Below are positions 37,545 to 49,330 of a stretch of DNA of 64,000 nt, one piece after another; the first letter of the stretch is position 1, and each line of letters opens with the position of its first letter. The notes below the pieces were generated by a model that was not told the DNA's origin, ran no database searches, and worked only from the letters and a program-made list of their open reading frames with translations. Both the position numbers and the translations under genes were made by a program. The DNA comes from Cloeon dipterum. Its lineage: Eukaryota; Arthropoda; Insecta; Ephemeroptera; Baetidae. The DNA lies in the NCBI RefSeq assembly GCF_949628265.1, contig NC_088786.1, forward strand, positions 9,858,001-9,922,000, given 5' to 3'.

Positions 37545-40005
37545 CTACTCAAAGTGGCTCTTCATGTGCACCGTCAGGTGGCCTTTGAGCTTGTAACTCT
37601 TGCCGCAGGTGGTGCACTGGAAGGGTCGGTCGTCGCGGTGCAGCTGCTTGTGCTTGTAAAGGGTGCCCGTGTGCGAGAAAGTCTTGCCGCAAACACTGCA
37701 CATGTATGGCTTCTCGCCGGTGTGACACCTCAGGTGCTCGCGCAGGATCTTCGCGTCCTTGAAGCCCTTCCCGCATTCATTGCAGGTGAACGGCTTTTCG
37801 TCCGTGTGGGTCAGTTTGTGATTGCGCAGGCTGCTGTCAAAGCCGTAGCTCTTGCCGCAGATGTCGCAGAGGTAACGCTTCTCAGGAACCTGAAAACACA
37901 AGAATGTAAAATAATATAATTGATTTATTTTAATGGGATCAGAAAAAAAATTTATATGAAGGCTTGTGACTTTTGATAATAAAGTCAGCGAGTCATTTTT
38001 AATTGTGTTACAAGCCAAATTATTCCAAGCAATTTTTAAGATACTTTTCAGCTTCTCACTAAAAGCCTTCTATCAAGTTAGCTGAATGGATATGATTTTG
38101 AACGGAAAATTTATGAAAGATTTGAGACGATTGGAAGATTTCCAATAGAAATTCCTCAGTACCCTCGGTAATTAAAGCAAATTTTTTTTTAGAATATAAA
38201 TATAAACAAAGTAAAACCACAAAATATGGCTCCGCTCTGTCCGGAATAAATTTCAGGACAGCCGACCATCAGCGTGTTTTTAAAAGCAAAATGATCTCGC
38301 ACGTCCTCGAACTTGACGACACAACTGCAGCCCCTCTCTGGCCTCACCGCAGCAATACTAAACTTGAAACACTACAATTTAACGCCGCAATATTTGTTTT
38401 CAACCATGACAGAAAAAACCCCTGCAGCTAATAAATTCGAGATTTTTTTTCAAAATTCACGTTTGGCCTCACATTTTTGTTTTATTTTGCGCAGAGTAAA
38501 GCTACTAAATGTAATTTGTATTAAGCAGGGTTTGAAAAAACGAAGCATTATTTGCAAGTTTTCGGGCTTTTACAGTTTCTTGCGAGCGCGCTTTTGTCCC
38601 TGTTTTCAGCTGATGTTCTATACCTCAACTTATTTATTTATGCAAGCAAGTTCATTTTCAATTCTAATTTCCAACCCTTACATTCACGCGAGAAACTTAC
38701 ATTATGCTCAATAGCCCAAGTTGAATAATGTCAAAATTTGTGTTCGGATACAACTCCGTTTAACGTTAAGGCTGAGAATACCGAGAATACAATTAATTTG
38801 AAATTTAAAATTCTGATAAGAAGACATACCCCTGTATTTTTAAAGCTAATTAATTTTTATAATCCTTATCTGATGCAATTAATAAACTTATTAACTTATT
38901 CATAACGATTTTTCCATATTAAGTGGTAAGAAACACTTAATTATCTCAAATTTAAACGTTAAATGGTAACAAATAGTCAGGACAAGCTGCATTAATTTAA
39001 AACGGTTCTTGCTGCAATCAACTGTAATAACACTAACATTAAATTTGTAAGGATACGTTTGAATTATCCTAAGGATACAAAAGATTAAACACCAACCTCT
39101 CCGGTGTGAATCCTCATGTGATTGCGAAGAGATCTGTTGCAACTGAAGCCTCTGCCACACTGCAAGCAAGTGTAGGGCCGTTCTCCAGTGTGGCACCGCA
39201 TGTGGCACACGAGGCCCATTTTCTGCCTGAACTTTCGGAAGCAGATGTCGCACGAGTAAGGCATCTCGCCGCTGTGGATGGTTTTGTGCAGGTAGAGGCC
39301 CGAGTGCTGCCGGAAGCACTTTCCGCAGTGGTTACACTGGAAGGGCGACTCCTTAGTGTGCTTCCGTTGGTGGATCTTGAGCTCGTGCTGTGAGTAGAAG
39401 GACTTGTCGCAAATTTCGCACTTGTGGTTGCGATCACCCACGTGGCGCTGCAAATGCTTGTTCAGGTACTTAATCTTGGCAAACGCCTTCCCGCAAACGT
39501 CGCATTTGCACGGTTTCCGTAGGCCTGACTTCTCTTCCATGTATTTGGTGCTATCTAAAAGGGTCTTGTCACTCGGGCTGAAAATTGAAATCAGGTTGAA
39601 TATAAAGATTTTAAATCTAGACTAAAACATTTACATTTTCAAAGAATCCATTTTGGGAGGCATCAAAACTTTCTCGTCTTCGTTGCTTGTGGTAGGCTGC
39701 GGCAAAAGCACAGAGCTATGTGCCATCCCCTCCAAAAGTTGATCAGTCAACGTCGGGTGGTCCCCGACACTCTCATCCCCGACGTACAAGGAAATATCCT
39801 CGGCGTCCACAAAATCCTAGTAAGAAAAAAGATCAAGACTTCTCATAGGACAGGCTCGGAGATTTACCTTTAGGATATCCTCATCATCTTCTTCGGAACC
39901 TATCGAACTACTACAGCTGGACAGGCCTTGTTGCATAGACACAGGCGACGTTGAGTTTGCCAGCTCTGTGGCAAGTCCAATGACGGCCATCTCATTAGTG
40001 TTCAT
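37545..40005 (-). CDS. C2H2 zinc-finger protein with nine fingers
   Basis: Coding exons (minus): 40005-39868, 39816-39635, 39577-39097, 37889-37545, giving 381 aa. Residues 1-120 are acidic and Ser-rich (GSEEDDED at the end of exon 1) with no known domain. Five C2H2 fingers (starts CDVC, CEIC, CNHC, CDIC, CLQC) lie in exon 3. Four more (CDIC, CNEC, CSVC, CTTC) lie in exon 4, the array running from about residue 120 to the C-terminus. Several linkers match TGERPY/TGEKPY, the DNA-binding consensus. It is probably a nuclear sequence-specific transcription factor; the target is unknown and I cannot assign an orthologue. The ATG lies two bases after a splice acceptor (exon start 40007), so a non-coding 5' exon is expected upstream. 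No ZAD, BTB or KRAB domain is seen. Confidence 0.9.
37890..39096 (-). other. Intron within the zinc-finger array
   Basis: This 1.2 kb phase 0 intron splits the array between finger 5 and finger 6, exactly at the conserved linker (TGE before, V-P-E-K after). It contains a 133-codon plus-strand open frame at 38313-38714 with no recognisable feature. Confidence 0.7.
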
Positions 40006-40674
40006 TTCTGAAAATTACAAAGAAAATTTTAAATAGTAATTTAGCAACATCTTGGCTGAATAAAATTCCAAAATATTAATAAGTATCATATTTAAAATAA
40101 TTTTTGTTTCGTGTCGGAGGTTAATTTGAGGAATTGAAATCACTTTTACAAAAATTTTAGAATTAAAAAAAATCTAACTTCTGGTCACGCACGCTGCTTA
40201 CAGGGCAGTGCAAAAAATTGAACCAGAACAATTTATGCAATTAACTTCCTGTATGTATTTAAAAAAAATGAGTCAGTTCAATTAAATGATTTATTTCATT
40301 AGAACATTACTTTTCACAGAGGAAGCATGGGTTTGAAGATTTGGAAGATATCATAATATCAGCTTAAAGGCCAAAATGGTCATTCCCCCTCGGATGAAAT
40401 CGAGAGTGACCTCCGGGGCACTCAGAAAATCTCGAATTAAACAAATAAAAAGTATTCATCATGCAAATAATCACGAGCTATGAGAAAGAGCAGGCAACGC
40501 CACCCACGTTTACATGAAAATTAAAAATCACCACAAGCAGAGATGAGAAATATATCCCCTTAGAAAATTGAATCGAAAGAGAAAGGGTTTGAGGCAAGTC
40601 GAGATGCATTTTTCGTGTGTTGCGGATTTCGGCACTGAAACAGCGCCTCCTTCGCTCTAAATTAGCCAACTTAC

Positions 40675-40735
40675 TGATTAGGAACTGGCCAGAAGAGCCG
40701 ATGGAGCATGCAATTAGCTCGCCGATCAAATTAAG
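40675..40735 (-). other. Possible non-coding 5' exon of the zinc-finger gene
   Basis: On the minus strand a strong donor (A/GTAAGT) ends a short segment about 670 bp upstream of the acceptor at 40007. Spliced to it, the frame leading into the main ATG has no upstream in-frame ATG in this segment, so it would be 5' UTR. It holds an out-of-frame ATG that would open a short uORF overlapping the main start. The right boundary is a guess. Confidence 0.3.
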
Positions 40736-42903
40736 ACCCGATTAATAAAAAATGTGATCATTTTGTATAAGGAGTAGTTTCTAATTTTAACTTCAGCCAA
40801 TCGCTGTCGCTGTGGAGCCAGAGGGCAGTGTGATCAGTCGTACCAACAGTGTGGCATTGCGATCACAGAGGGCATCTTTTGCCCGCTAAAGCCCAACCAC
40901 CCTTGCCACGTGCCCATCTAATTAACATTGAACTCTAGTTTTTTTTAGGGCAAAAAGTCTGAAAAGTTGATAGAATTATTTTGAAAATTTATTTAGCATT
41001 TTTAAAGACGATTTACATTTTCTAAAATCATTTACACGCCATCGGCTTGAAAGCAAATTTGCTTAAGCGTCAGCAAACATGCTACAACATTCCTCTAAAT
41101 TCATACCAATTCATACTACATAATCCAGCTAACACGACGAACACCATTTCAAATTAAACTCCTCTTTAAGTTCCATGTTAATTTTATTATTATTGTTAAT
41201 TAAAGATTTCTTTGCTTGCTAATTAATTTTGACAGTTAATGAGTTCAATATATCATGAGGAAAGCAATACGAAAGGAATTCCGCACTGCACCGCGCCATC
41301 CGGGTAAATTTTGGGCCCCGTTGTCAGCCGCCAGCCGTCGTGAATTTGGCTATAAGCTGGTCGATCCAGCCGCGCCAACCGCCGATTGAATTGTCAAAAA
41401 ATTTAAAAGCACCAGAGAAAAATATTAGCCTTTTGGCCCATTGGGCAGGAGCTGCGCACTATCAAACTTTCACTTTAAAAAATTTGTCGGCCGTGACAGC
41501 CACAGGAAACAATGCTCAGCCGCAATCGCCGTGCCAAAATTCGGCTGAAGCAGGTTAAGCCAGCCGCCGCCTAAAATTACGCAGCTGAGACCCCTTCGGT
41601 TTTGGTGGTTTGAGAGATTTAATAAAGTCACGATTGAAATTCACATAATTCTTGAATTTTACACCTACTAATACATCTCCAAAATTTATCATTTCTTTGC
41701 TTTTTCATGTGAAAACTTTAGGTAATATCTTTGGGAGAATTAAGAGGGTTGGAATGATGAAGACCGATGAATTCAGATGAAGAATTTGTTGGTGGATTGG
41801 TTACAGTTGGAAATCCGATCGGATACTTAAATCAAGTACAAGAACTGAAATGGTTTACAATAATAAGTTACAAATTCTTTAGTTTAACTGACGGTTGGAC
41901 TCACCCCTTTGAATCGGGTTCTGCACTATTAAACGAATCACGTCAGCACCGTGTGGCTGACGGACGAAAACTGAATTCGTATTTTAAAATCATCTTTCTG
42001 CTGTTAAACAATAATGCAAAATTACAATAATTCAAACCGCCGACAATTGTTGGCTTCCAACAAAAAGCAGGACCGCGTTGTTGTACCGCTACATTAGTCC
42101 GGGGGTCATAAACTGGAAGTTTGGAAAGCCAAGAAAAATTTAACTGGACCGACTTTGAATCGCCGTAATTAATCCAGCACATTGGTGTTGCACTGCGGTG
42201 TCGATCGAGCTTTGCGCTCCAGATCAGCCGCAATCATCAACTACCAAAAATCTAATATTTTGTCATACTGTACACTCTGTTGCACGGGAATTGTCGAACA
42301 CGTTGTTCAGACAAGGGCAAATGGAAAGGAGCGTGAACTCCTATTCCACTTTAAGAAATGCAACAGAGAGAACAGCGCGTTTGAAATTATTTTGGTCTGA
42401 AATTTACATGACTTTGTATATCAGCAGAAAGGAAAATTCTTAGGTGACACATTTTGTCTTTGAATTAAAATTATGGAAACTCAATCGCGACCGAATTTAA
42501 CCCGTGTCAAATGAGGCAAACCTTTTTGTGATTAGTCGAGCAGAACTAGGCGTCTTTTGTTCTTTCGCGTGGGCCCTACGCGGACGCAGTTACTGCTTCG
42601 CATCAAAATTCTTCATTTTTCTTCTCATTTTGCCGGCCAAGGGAAGTTCTCCAGACTTCCTTACTCCACACAGACAGGGAGGCTCTCAGGCGAAATTATC
42701 GCGGCCGCTGACACAAACGGGGATAAAACTTGGAAAATTCTTCAAGCTGGTGCGATGGTCGATTGTTTCTCTGTTTTATTTTGTGAGCTGTCTGCGTATT
42801 TTGATGAAATAAATAAATTAACTTTGTGAAAAAATCTGTACAAAGCTCATTATTTGTGCAGTTAAATTGTATAAGAAGAACACCAATCATTCAGAGATAA
42901 ATA
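40736..42903. other. Intergenic region upstream of the zinc-finger gene
   Basis: No supported gene. GC-richer patches occur at about 41280-41580 and 42540-42730. Short open frames (72-102 codons) overlap each other in several frames and look like chance. Confidence 0.55.
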
Positions 42904-42909
42904 TTTATT
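42904..42909 (-). terminator. Candidate poly(A) signal of the first 5'-nucleotidase gene
   Basis: AATAAA on the minus strand, 47 bp beyond the stop codon at 42956. Its position is suitable for a short 3' UTR. Confidence 0.4.
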
Positions 42910-42955
42910 TTATACACATTTCTACTTGAGCAAACATAAAGCACCTTATTGCACT

Positions 42956-45631
42956 TTATCCAATTATTTTGATTCGCCCCTCATTCCCAATGGAAATAGG
43001 ACTTTTGCTTTTGATGTATGATGAAGTAACATCGGTGTCGACGCGGCCTGCACGAAAAGTTCGGAAAGTTCAAATCAAATCGACATTAATTAATTTTTCA
43101 AGAGTGTTCCATACCGACAGTCTTGTTCCTTCCTCGTTCTGGAATGATCGCAAACTCGGTTCCATCTGTCAGGAAAGACGGCATGGCGATTTTGTACCAT
43201 CGCTCCAAATCAACAGGCTCAAATACAGGAACTTTACACTTTGAGCATTTTAATTTCAGGTCAACCACTCTCGAGCCCTCTGGCTTGCTAAAATCATATG
43301 TCGCCTTCATTCCTTAAAATGAATAATAATTACTAAATTTAAAAAAGGGAAATTTAAATAACGTTCCTCACCTGATACTTGGAAGCAGCCTTTGTTGCCT
43401 TCAAAACTTTTCACCCTTTTGTAGTATGACGGAGGCGTTGCAGCGAGCTCCATGAGTTCCAGAATGTCCTTTCCTTGCATTTCAATTGTATTTACCATGT
43501 TTTGAAACGGTTGAACAGTAACAATATCGTTGAAGGTTAAATCTGAACACGTGGAAAATAAATCTAGGTGCACATAATAAGAGGAGTAAAAATTTACTTG
43601 AGGTTTCACCCATTGGTGCTCGTACACCTCCAGGATTAATTAATGCAATCGCTACATCTGTCCATGCATCATCGTTGACGATCTCTGCATACTATTTTTC
43701 ATATTTTACGAGAGCTGTAGAACTTTGCATTTTTTTCAAACCTCAAAGACCATTGCATCCGCAAGGAGATTTCCCAAGTTGCATTCTTTGTCGTAGCATG
43801 TTTCCTGTTCCAGAAAAACAGCGCTTGTGCCAATGGGGACCGAGCCAACGACAGAGGCTTCTTCTACCCAAGGCCGAAGCTCAGCGACAGTTGCGGGGTC
43901 TTTTTTAATTTTTAGGTATCGACTGATAAAGCAATTCAGTTATTAAAAATACCCTCAGGCACGCCTTTATCCAAAAGGATCGGATTCCCTTCCCATGACG
44001 CCACATCACCAGACTTGTCAAATTTGATTTGAATGAATCCTAGGTATTTGCTATACGCGTAAGCTTGCACGATCAGAGTTTTCCTTCCGTTGTTGTGCTC
44101 AATGACAGTGGGGTATTCACCTTCAGGAGTATCAGTTGACGGAGGTTCACCTATGATCATTTAAGGTGAAAATCGAGAAGTCTGAAGAAAATTGGAGATT
44201 ACCTGTATACAGGAAAGTATGAGAGTGAGAGCCGACAATGAGGTCAATGCTAGGGACTGCAGCTGCTATCTTTTTGTCCTCTTCATATCCACTGTGGCTT
44301 AGTAAAATAATTATTTTCACCCCTTGCTCTCGCAGTTTTGCAGCCTCCTTCTTCACTGCTTCAATTTCGTCATTAAATTTTACTTGTTCAGGACTGGAAA
44401 TCGCCTATTTTTTATATAATATTAGCCTGACACGTTTCACGTAAGAAAAAAATTATACCGGTGTATCTTTTGTAATGCATCCAACAATGCCAATTTTAAC
44501 TCCATCTCTGTAAATAATTTCTGATGCTTTGAATTTTCCATCCAAATCGGGCTCTAAAGATGCGTCCATGTTGGCAGCGACCAGAGGGGCATTAAATCCA
44601 TCGACAAATGGATATAGGCCAGCCACTTTATCGTCAAACTCATGATTTCCAAAAGTCTGGAAATTATTCAAACGTTAATTAAAAAATTATTCAGAGGAAA
44701 CAATATCCTTACAGCTGCGTCAAAATGGAACTTGTTCATCATTGGCAACGTGATGTTGTATTTAAAAAGTGTATACAAGAGCGATCCTTGATAATTGTCA
44801 CCGGCGTTAAGGACGATTGAATTTTTATAAAGCGTGCGCCTGCCCACAGCAGTGACCAATCGGGCAATTCCACCGAAGCAATCACCTTTGAAGAATATTG
44901 GCAGTATTAGATAAATATAAAAAAATCGGTGAAACTCTATTATCCATTAAAAATGCCAATGATTGTTTAAACGTCCAAGAACTATTTAATAAAGTGCTCT
45001 CCAGTAAAGCATTGAGAATGTGGGTGGATTGCGAAAGCTTTCCGACTCGCTACTTACTGATTTGCACCTTTCCAGCATGCGCGAATTACTTTTACGGGAT
45101 GAATGTCTTAGCATTTCAATAAAAAGTTCCCAGTGCGGGGGAAAACACAGAGCTGGTCAATGAGGCCCATGCGCCCATATTATTCTTTCGCGAGTTGTGC
45201 GCTATCAGGGGGTCACATCCATCTCGACAGAGGTAAACCGAATGAATTAGCTATTATATCCATTATATCAAGTGACATTACCAAGCTGCTTAAAGCATAA
45301 ATAAGGAGCTCATGTGAACAAAAAACTTTATCTGATTGGCACTTTTGATCAACATAATAAAGCAATGAAAATAATTTTAAAAAATCACTTGTTGGCAAAA
45401 CAGTTATAAAATCCGAAAACCCATGCCATTACCTCCTGATGGGCAGGGTCCGCCGCTAGATGAAATTGGTTCAAATCTTGCATGGAAATCGTTGAAATGG
45501 AAAATTGTAACGACAACCTCTTTTTCCTCTGGTTTCTTGCTGTCCGGTATGGCGAATATGACAGCAAGAACGATGCCGATGACGACAGCGACGCCAACCA
45601 CTGCAGCTCCGATTTTGTATGCCCGCCTCAT
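42956..45631 (-). CDS. 5'-nucleotidase/apyrase-family ectoenzyme, membrane-anchored (copy A)
   Basis: Exons (minus): 45631-45433, 44885-44713, 44656-44459, 44404-44203, 44150-43953, 43899-43742, 43691-43598, 43542-43372, 43312-43115, 43047-42956, giving 560 aa. After MRRAYK comes a hydrophobic stretch (residues 7-28), most simply a type II signal anchor. The metallophosphoesterase domain keeps its two-metal ligands: D48 and H50 (FNDFHARF), D96 (GDNYQG), N128 and H129 (GNHE), H227 (SHSG), H250 and H252 (GSHSHTFLYTG). The C-terminal nucleotide-binding domain has NPGGVR, CSKC and a modified FLTDGTEF loop. Family members hydrolyse extracellular AMP or ATP/ADP. No C-terminal GPI signal is seen (ends GRIKIIG). 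An in-frame TAG lies upstream of the ATG. It is a tandem duplicate of the gene at 46500-49330; substrate cannot be assigned. Confidence 0.93.
44995..45250 (+). repeat. Dispersed repeat, copy 2 (in intron 1 of 5'-nucleotidase copy A)
   Basis: This copy shares with copy 3 (50459-50793) TCCGACT, CTACTT, TTTGCACCTTTCCAGCAT, GGGATGAA, TTTCAATAAAAAG, CAATGAGGCCCATG, CGCTATCAGG and AGAGGT. It lacks the first 80-100 bp and some internal segments. The host gene runs on the opposite strand. Confidence 0.8.
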
Positions 45632-46499
45632 GTTGACGCCGTCGAAGTTGGACACCAACTGGTCACACTAGTGAGTCCTCCGTGAACAACATGTGGACGA
45701 GAAGTGCGATTCAAATGCACGAGCTACTTATCGCTTCCACGATGGGAATGGATGATCACGATGACGGGAATTTATTGCGAGCTAAACTTATGGGATAGAG
45801 ATTGTTATCTTTTTTTGCTCTTGATAGTAGACACTGATAAGAAACACTACCCTCGTGTCTCGGCAAGTGAAAAACATCAAATAATTACTTATCACCACGA
45901 GTTAAGGAGACGAGCCCTCGAGGTAATTTTTGAACATTCAAATGCCAAATGAGATAATAAACGTGTATAGCTTTAGCGCATTAAAATCCAATTAAATTCA
46001 ATGAGTTGTATCGTATTTTTAGTTTCATTAAAAAGCAATCATGCAAACAGCCTATATACCTTCTAAAATTAAATTTTTAATTTTTATCCTTGATAATGTC
46101 TCACATTTTTATCAATAACATTTTTGCAAAGGCTATGAGAGCTAGAATTTTAATCTTTAATGCGAGCGCTCAAACCTTTGCGTGATGAAATGAATTTTAG
46201 ACAAGGGCAAAAGATAAAGTGGAGAAAAACACTTGATGCATATTTATAAGAAATTGGACTAATCATTTGTGGATTAAAATTCGTATCTCAAAACTAGATT
46301 ATAACAGCAAGGGAACTAAACATATATTATCGATTTAATAAAAATCAACTTTCTGTATTGCAACTTAAATTTGGACAGTTGTTTATTGTAAGGAGTGATC
46401 AAGTGTGCAGATAAAGTTTAATTGATTAGTAAGCATCCTGCGCCAGGGACCTTGCTAATTTAATCTTATCTACATACAATAGTTTACTCAAATAATCAC
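45632..46499 (-). other. Short spacer between the tandem 5'-nucleotidase genes
   Basis: 868 bp lie between the stop of copy B and the start of copy A. It must contain the 3' UTR of B and the promoter of A. I see no exon. The spacer starts GC-balanced near 45632-45950 and becomes AT-rich toward 46500. Confidence 0.6.
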
Positions 46500-49330
46500 T
46501 TAAACCACGGTAGTTCTTCCTTCTATAGCTGTTATTATGGGACTTTGGCTTTTGATGTAGTCGGCGAAAACTTCAACATCAACTCGCCCTAAAAATATTT
46601 GGATTAAATTAATTTATTTATTCAAACCGGACACCATCCTAAATTTAGCTGGTTTAATTTTTAGAATATTTCTGCATGGTGCATTATCTGTGTAATCTAA
46701 ACGAAATTTCATCTAAAGAGGCAATTTAAATCAAATTACAATTAGTAAAATCTCACTAAATTACTCTGCACGCTATTGAACTTTTCTAGGTTAAAATTAA
46801 AACTTACCAACGATCTTGTTTCTTCCTCGTTCAGCAATGAGGGGGAAGCTGCTACCACCAGAGAGGAATGATGGCATGGCAACTACATACCATGTTTCCA
46901 ACTCAACTGGAAGATATTCAGGGATGCGACATCTTGCACACCTCAATTTTAGATCAATTAGACGGGATCCAGCTGGGTTATTCAAGTTGTATGTAGAATG
47001 AATACCTGCAAGTTTTAAAGAATTCAAAATAGAAATCAAATACAACAACTTTTTTAAGAAAAATTAGCAAATGATTTTCCCTTTTTTAAAGACTTTTTCA
47101 GTTAAAAATGTATTGTATGAGGATTTTATAACAGAAAATAAATTTCTATTTAATTACCCGCGACCTGGAAGCAGCCTCTGCCTTCGCTAAACCTTGATGA
47201 GCGCCAACTCTTGAACGGAGGGCGACTGGCAGCCAGTTCCATCAATTCAAGAATATCCTTTCCTTGCAGTTCAATTGTGTCGATTGTGTTTTGGAATGGT
47301 TGAGCAGTGAACAAGTCATTCACAGTGATGGCTTCAAAGAAAATTTGTTAAGTCAGGGAAGAAGAAGAGGCAAAGAAATATTTACTCGAGCTTTCACCCA
47401 TTGGACCTCGAATGCCACCAGGATTCATAATTGCAATCGCGGCATTGGTCCATCCATCATCATCAACGACTTCAGTGTGCTTTTAACAATAATGTGAATA
47501 AACGTAGACCAAAACATTTTAATTTTTGGTATTCTGAGGAGTGAAATATGTTTTCTCACCTCGTAAATCATAGCATCAGCCAAGAAACTTCCCATGGTGC
47601 ATTCGCCATCGTAGCAAGTAGTTGATTCCAGATAGACCGCAGTTGAACCCAAAACTTCATCTCCAATTATGCTCGCTTCTTGCACCCATGGTTTCAACAT
47701 GGTCACCAGAGTCGGATCTAAAAATGTATTTTCGGTAAAAGTAAAGAAGTTTGAATTGATTTAGAGCGACCTTCAGCTACAGAGGCGTCTAAAAGCACCG
47801 GATTTCCCGTCCATGATAGGACTTCACCTGCGGCGTCAAAGTCCACCTCCAAAACTCCAAGGTATTTGCTAAAGGCCTTGGCTTGCACAATCAAACACTT
47901 GTGTCCAGCGGCTTGAGTCACGACTGTGGGGTATTCCCCTTCTGGCGTTTCGTTGGACGGAGGTGTGCCTATAAAATATTATACAGCGGGTTGTCTTTAA
48001 TTTGGTGATATCTCAGTTTATACCAGTGTACAGGAAAGTGTGAGAGTGGGACCCAACAATTATGTCCAATTCCGGAATCTGATTTGCCATATTTATATCA
48101 CGATCATATCCGCTGTGGCTTAACAAGACGATAATTTCCACTCCGCTAGCCTTCAGTCGCTGCGCTTCTGCGGTCACTGGTTGAATCTCATCGAGAAATT
48201 GGAGGTTTCCAGAGCTGGACATGCTCTGGAAAAATGAATGGAGCAAAATGTAGGTCTTAAAATATTTTAGAACTGTCTCTACTTCAATGGCTATCATTTA
48301 AACCAAATGTGCTAAAATAGAGCTAAAAATCGACTGCATTTAAAAAAAATACATTTTCAATAAAAAATCATGGCTCATATTTCTTGCAAGTCTTTAGCGA
48401 GAGTGTAATATACTAATTAAACACATTTTTGCTTGTTACCGAAGTGAAGGGAGTGATGCAGCCGATGATGCCAATTTTTGTGCCTTCCCTCTCAATAGTC
48501 ACAGAGGGGACAAATTTTCCATCGATTGATGGCTCCTGTGATGCATCAATATTAGCAGCAACGACGGGGCTGCCAAGGCCTTCTATGTAAGGAACGATAC
48601 CCGCCAATCCGTGATCAAATTCATGATTGCCAAGAGCCTGTCAATTGCGAAATAATACTAATAATAACCGCTTTATTAATAAACAGTAAATTCATTACAG
48701 ATGCATCAAAATTGAACTGCCTCATGAATTCCAAAGTAATGTTCCATCTGAACAAAGTATATAGCAGTGTTCCTTGGAAGTTGTCTCCGGCGTTCAGGAG
48801 AATTGGGTTTGTCATCGTGTTGCGCCGCTCCATCATCGCAGTATACAGCCTAGCAATTCCACCATAGCACAAACCTAACAGAATATAAAATAAAACTTAT
48901 TGTTGCTTCAATACTCGATTCTATTTAAATGGAAATAAAAAACCAATTATAAAAATAATTATAAAATAATAATCGTTTCTGTTCACTGCTTTTGTCTAAA
49001 ATTAAAATTATGAAATTGAGTAAAAACGTCATTTTAACTATTTTTAAATAACTATAAGATAAAAATTATGAATTCCTTGGTTTAAGACCATTTTTTTCTT
49101 TCAACGTTCATATTTATTTCAAAGAATCGTTGTAGTGCACTTCAAAAATTGCGAGAATAAAATAATCACTCACCTAGTTCATTGTCTCCTGGCTTGCAAT
49201 CGCCACCATCGATGGTGATAGGTGCGAATCGTGCGTGAAAATCATTAAAGTTCAAAAATGAAAGTTTTATTTGTGCTGCAGATTCATGAACTGCAAGGAA
49301 TAATGCCAAACATATGATAATAGACTTCAT
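46500..49330 (-). CDS. 5'-nucleotidase/apyrase-family enzyme, secreted (copy B)
   Basis: Exons (minus): 49330-49174, 48874-48699, 48637-48440, 48225-48024, 47968-47771, 47717-47560, 47479-47386, 47331-47158, 47005-46808, 46588-46500, giving 547 aa. The N-terminus is a typical cleavable signal peptide (MKSIIICLALFLAVHESAAQ), unlike the anchor of copy A. Metal-site motifs are intact: FNDFHARF, GDNFQG, GNHEFD, SHSG and GSHSHTFLYTG. The C-terminal domain has NPGGIR and CARC, and ends in EGRTTVV without a GPI-type tail, so a soluble secreted enzyme is likely. Exons 3-7 and 9 are identical in length to those of copy A, exons 2 and 10 differ by 3 nt, exon 8 is 3 nt longer, and all phases agree, which shows tandem duplication. 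The Asp of the GGDGF loop in CD73 is replaced (SFLSGGSSF). In blood feeders this family includes salivary apyrases; nothing here proves such a role. Confidence 0.93.

Noticed and set aside
38313..38714. 133-codon plus-strand open frame
   Set aside because: It lies in an intron of the zinc-finger gene, has no domain or splice support, and its composition is AT-driven.
37549..39437. Alternative-frame open frames rich in Arg, Ser and His within the zinc-finger exons
   Set aside because: They overlap the clear C2H2 arrays in another frame, so they are shadows.
42956..49330. Reading the two 5'-nucleotidases as one fused gene
   Set aside because: Each has its own start with a hydrophobic N-terminus, a full set of ten exons and its own stop codon.
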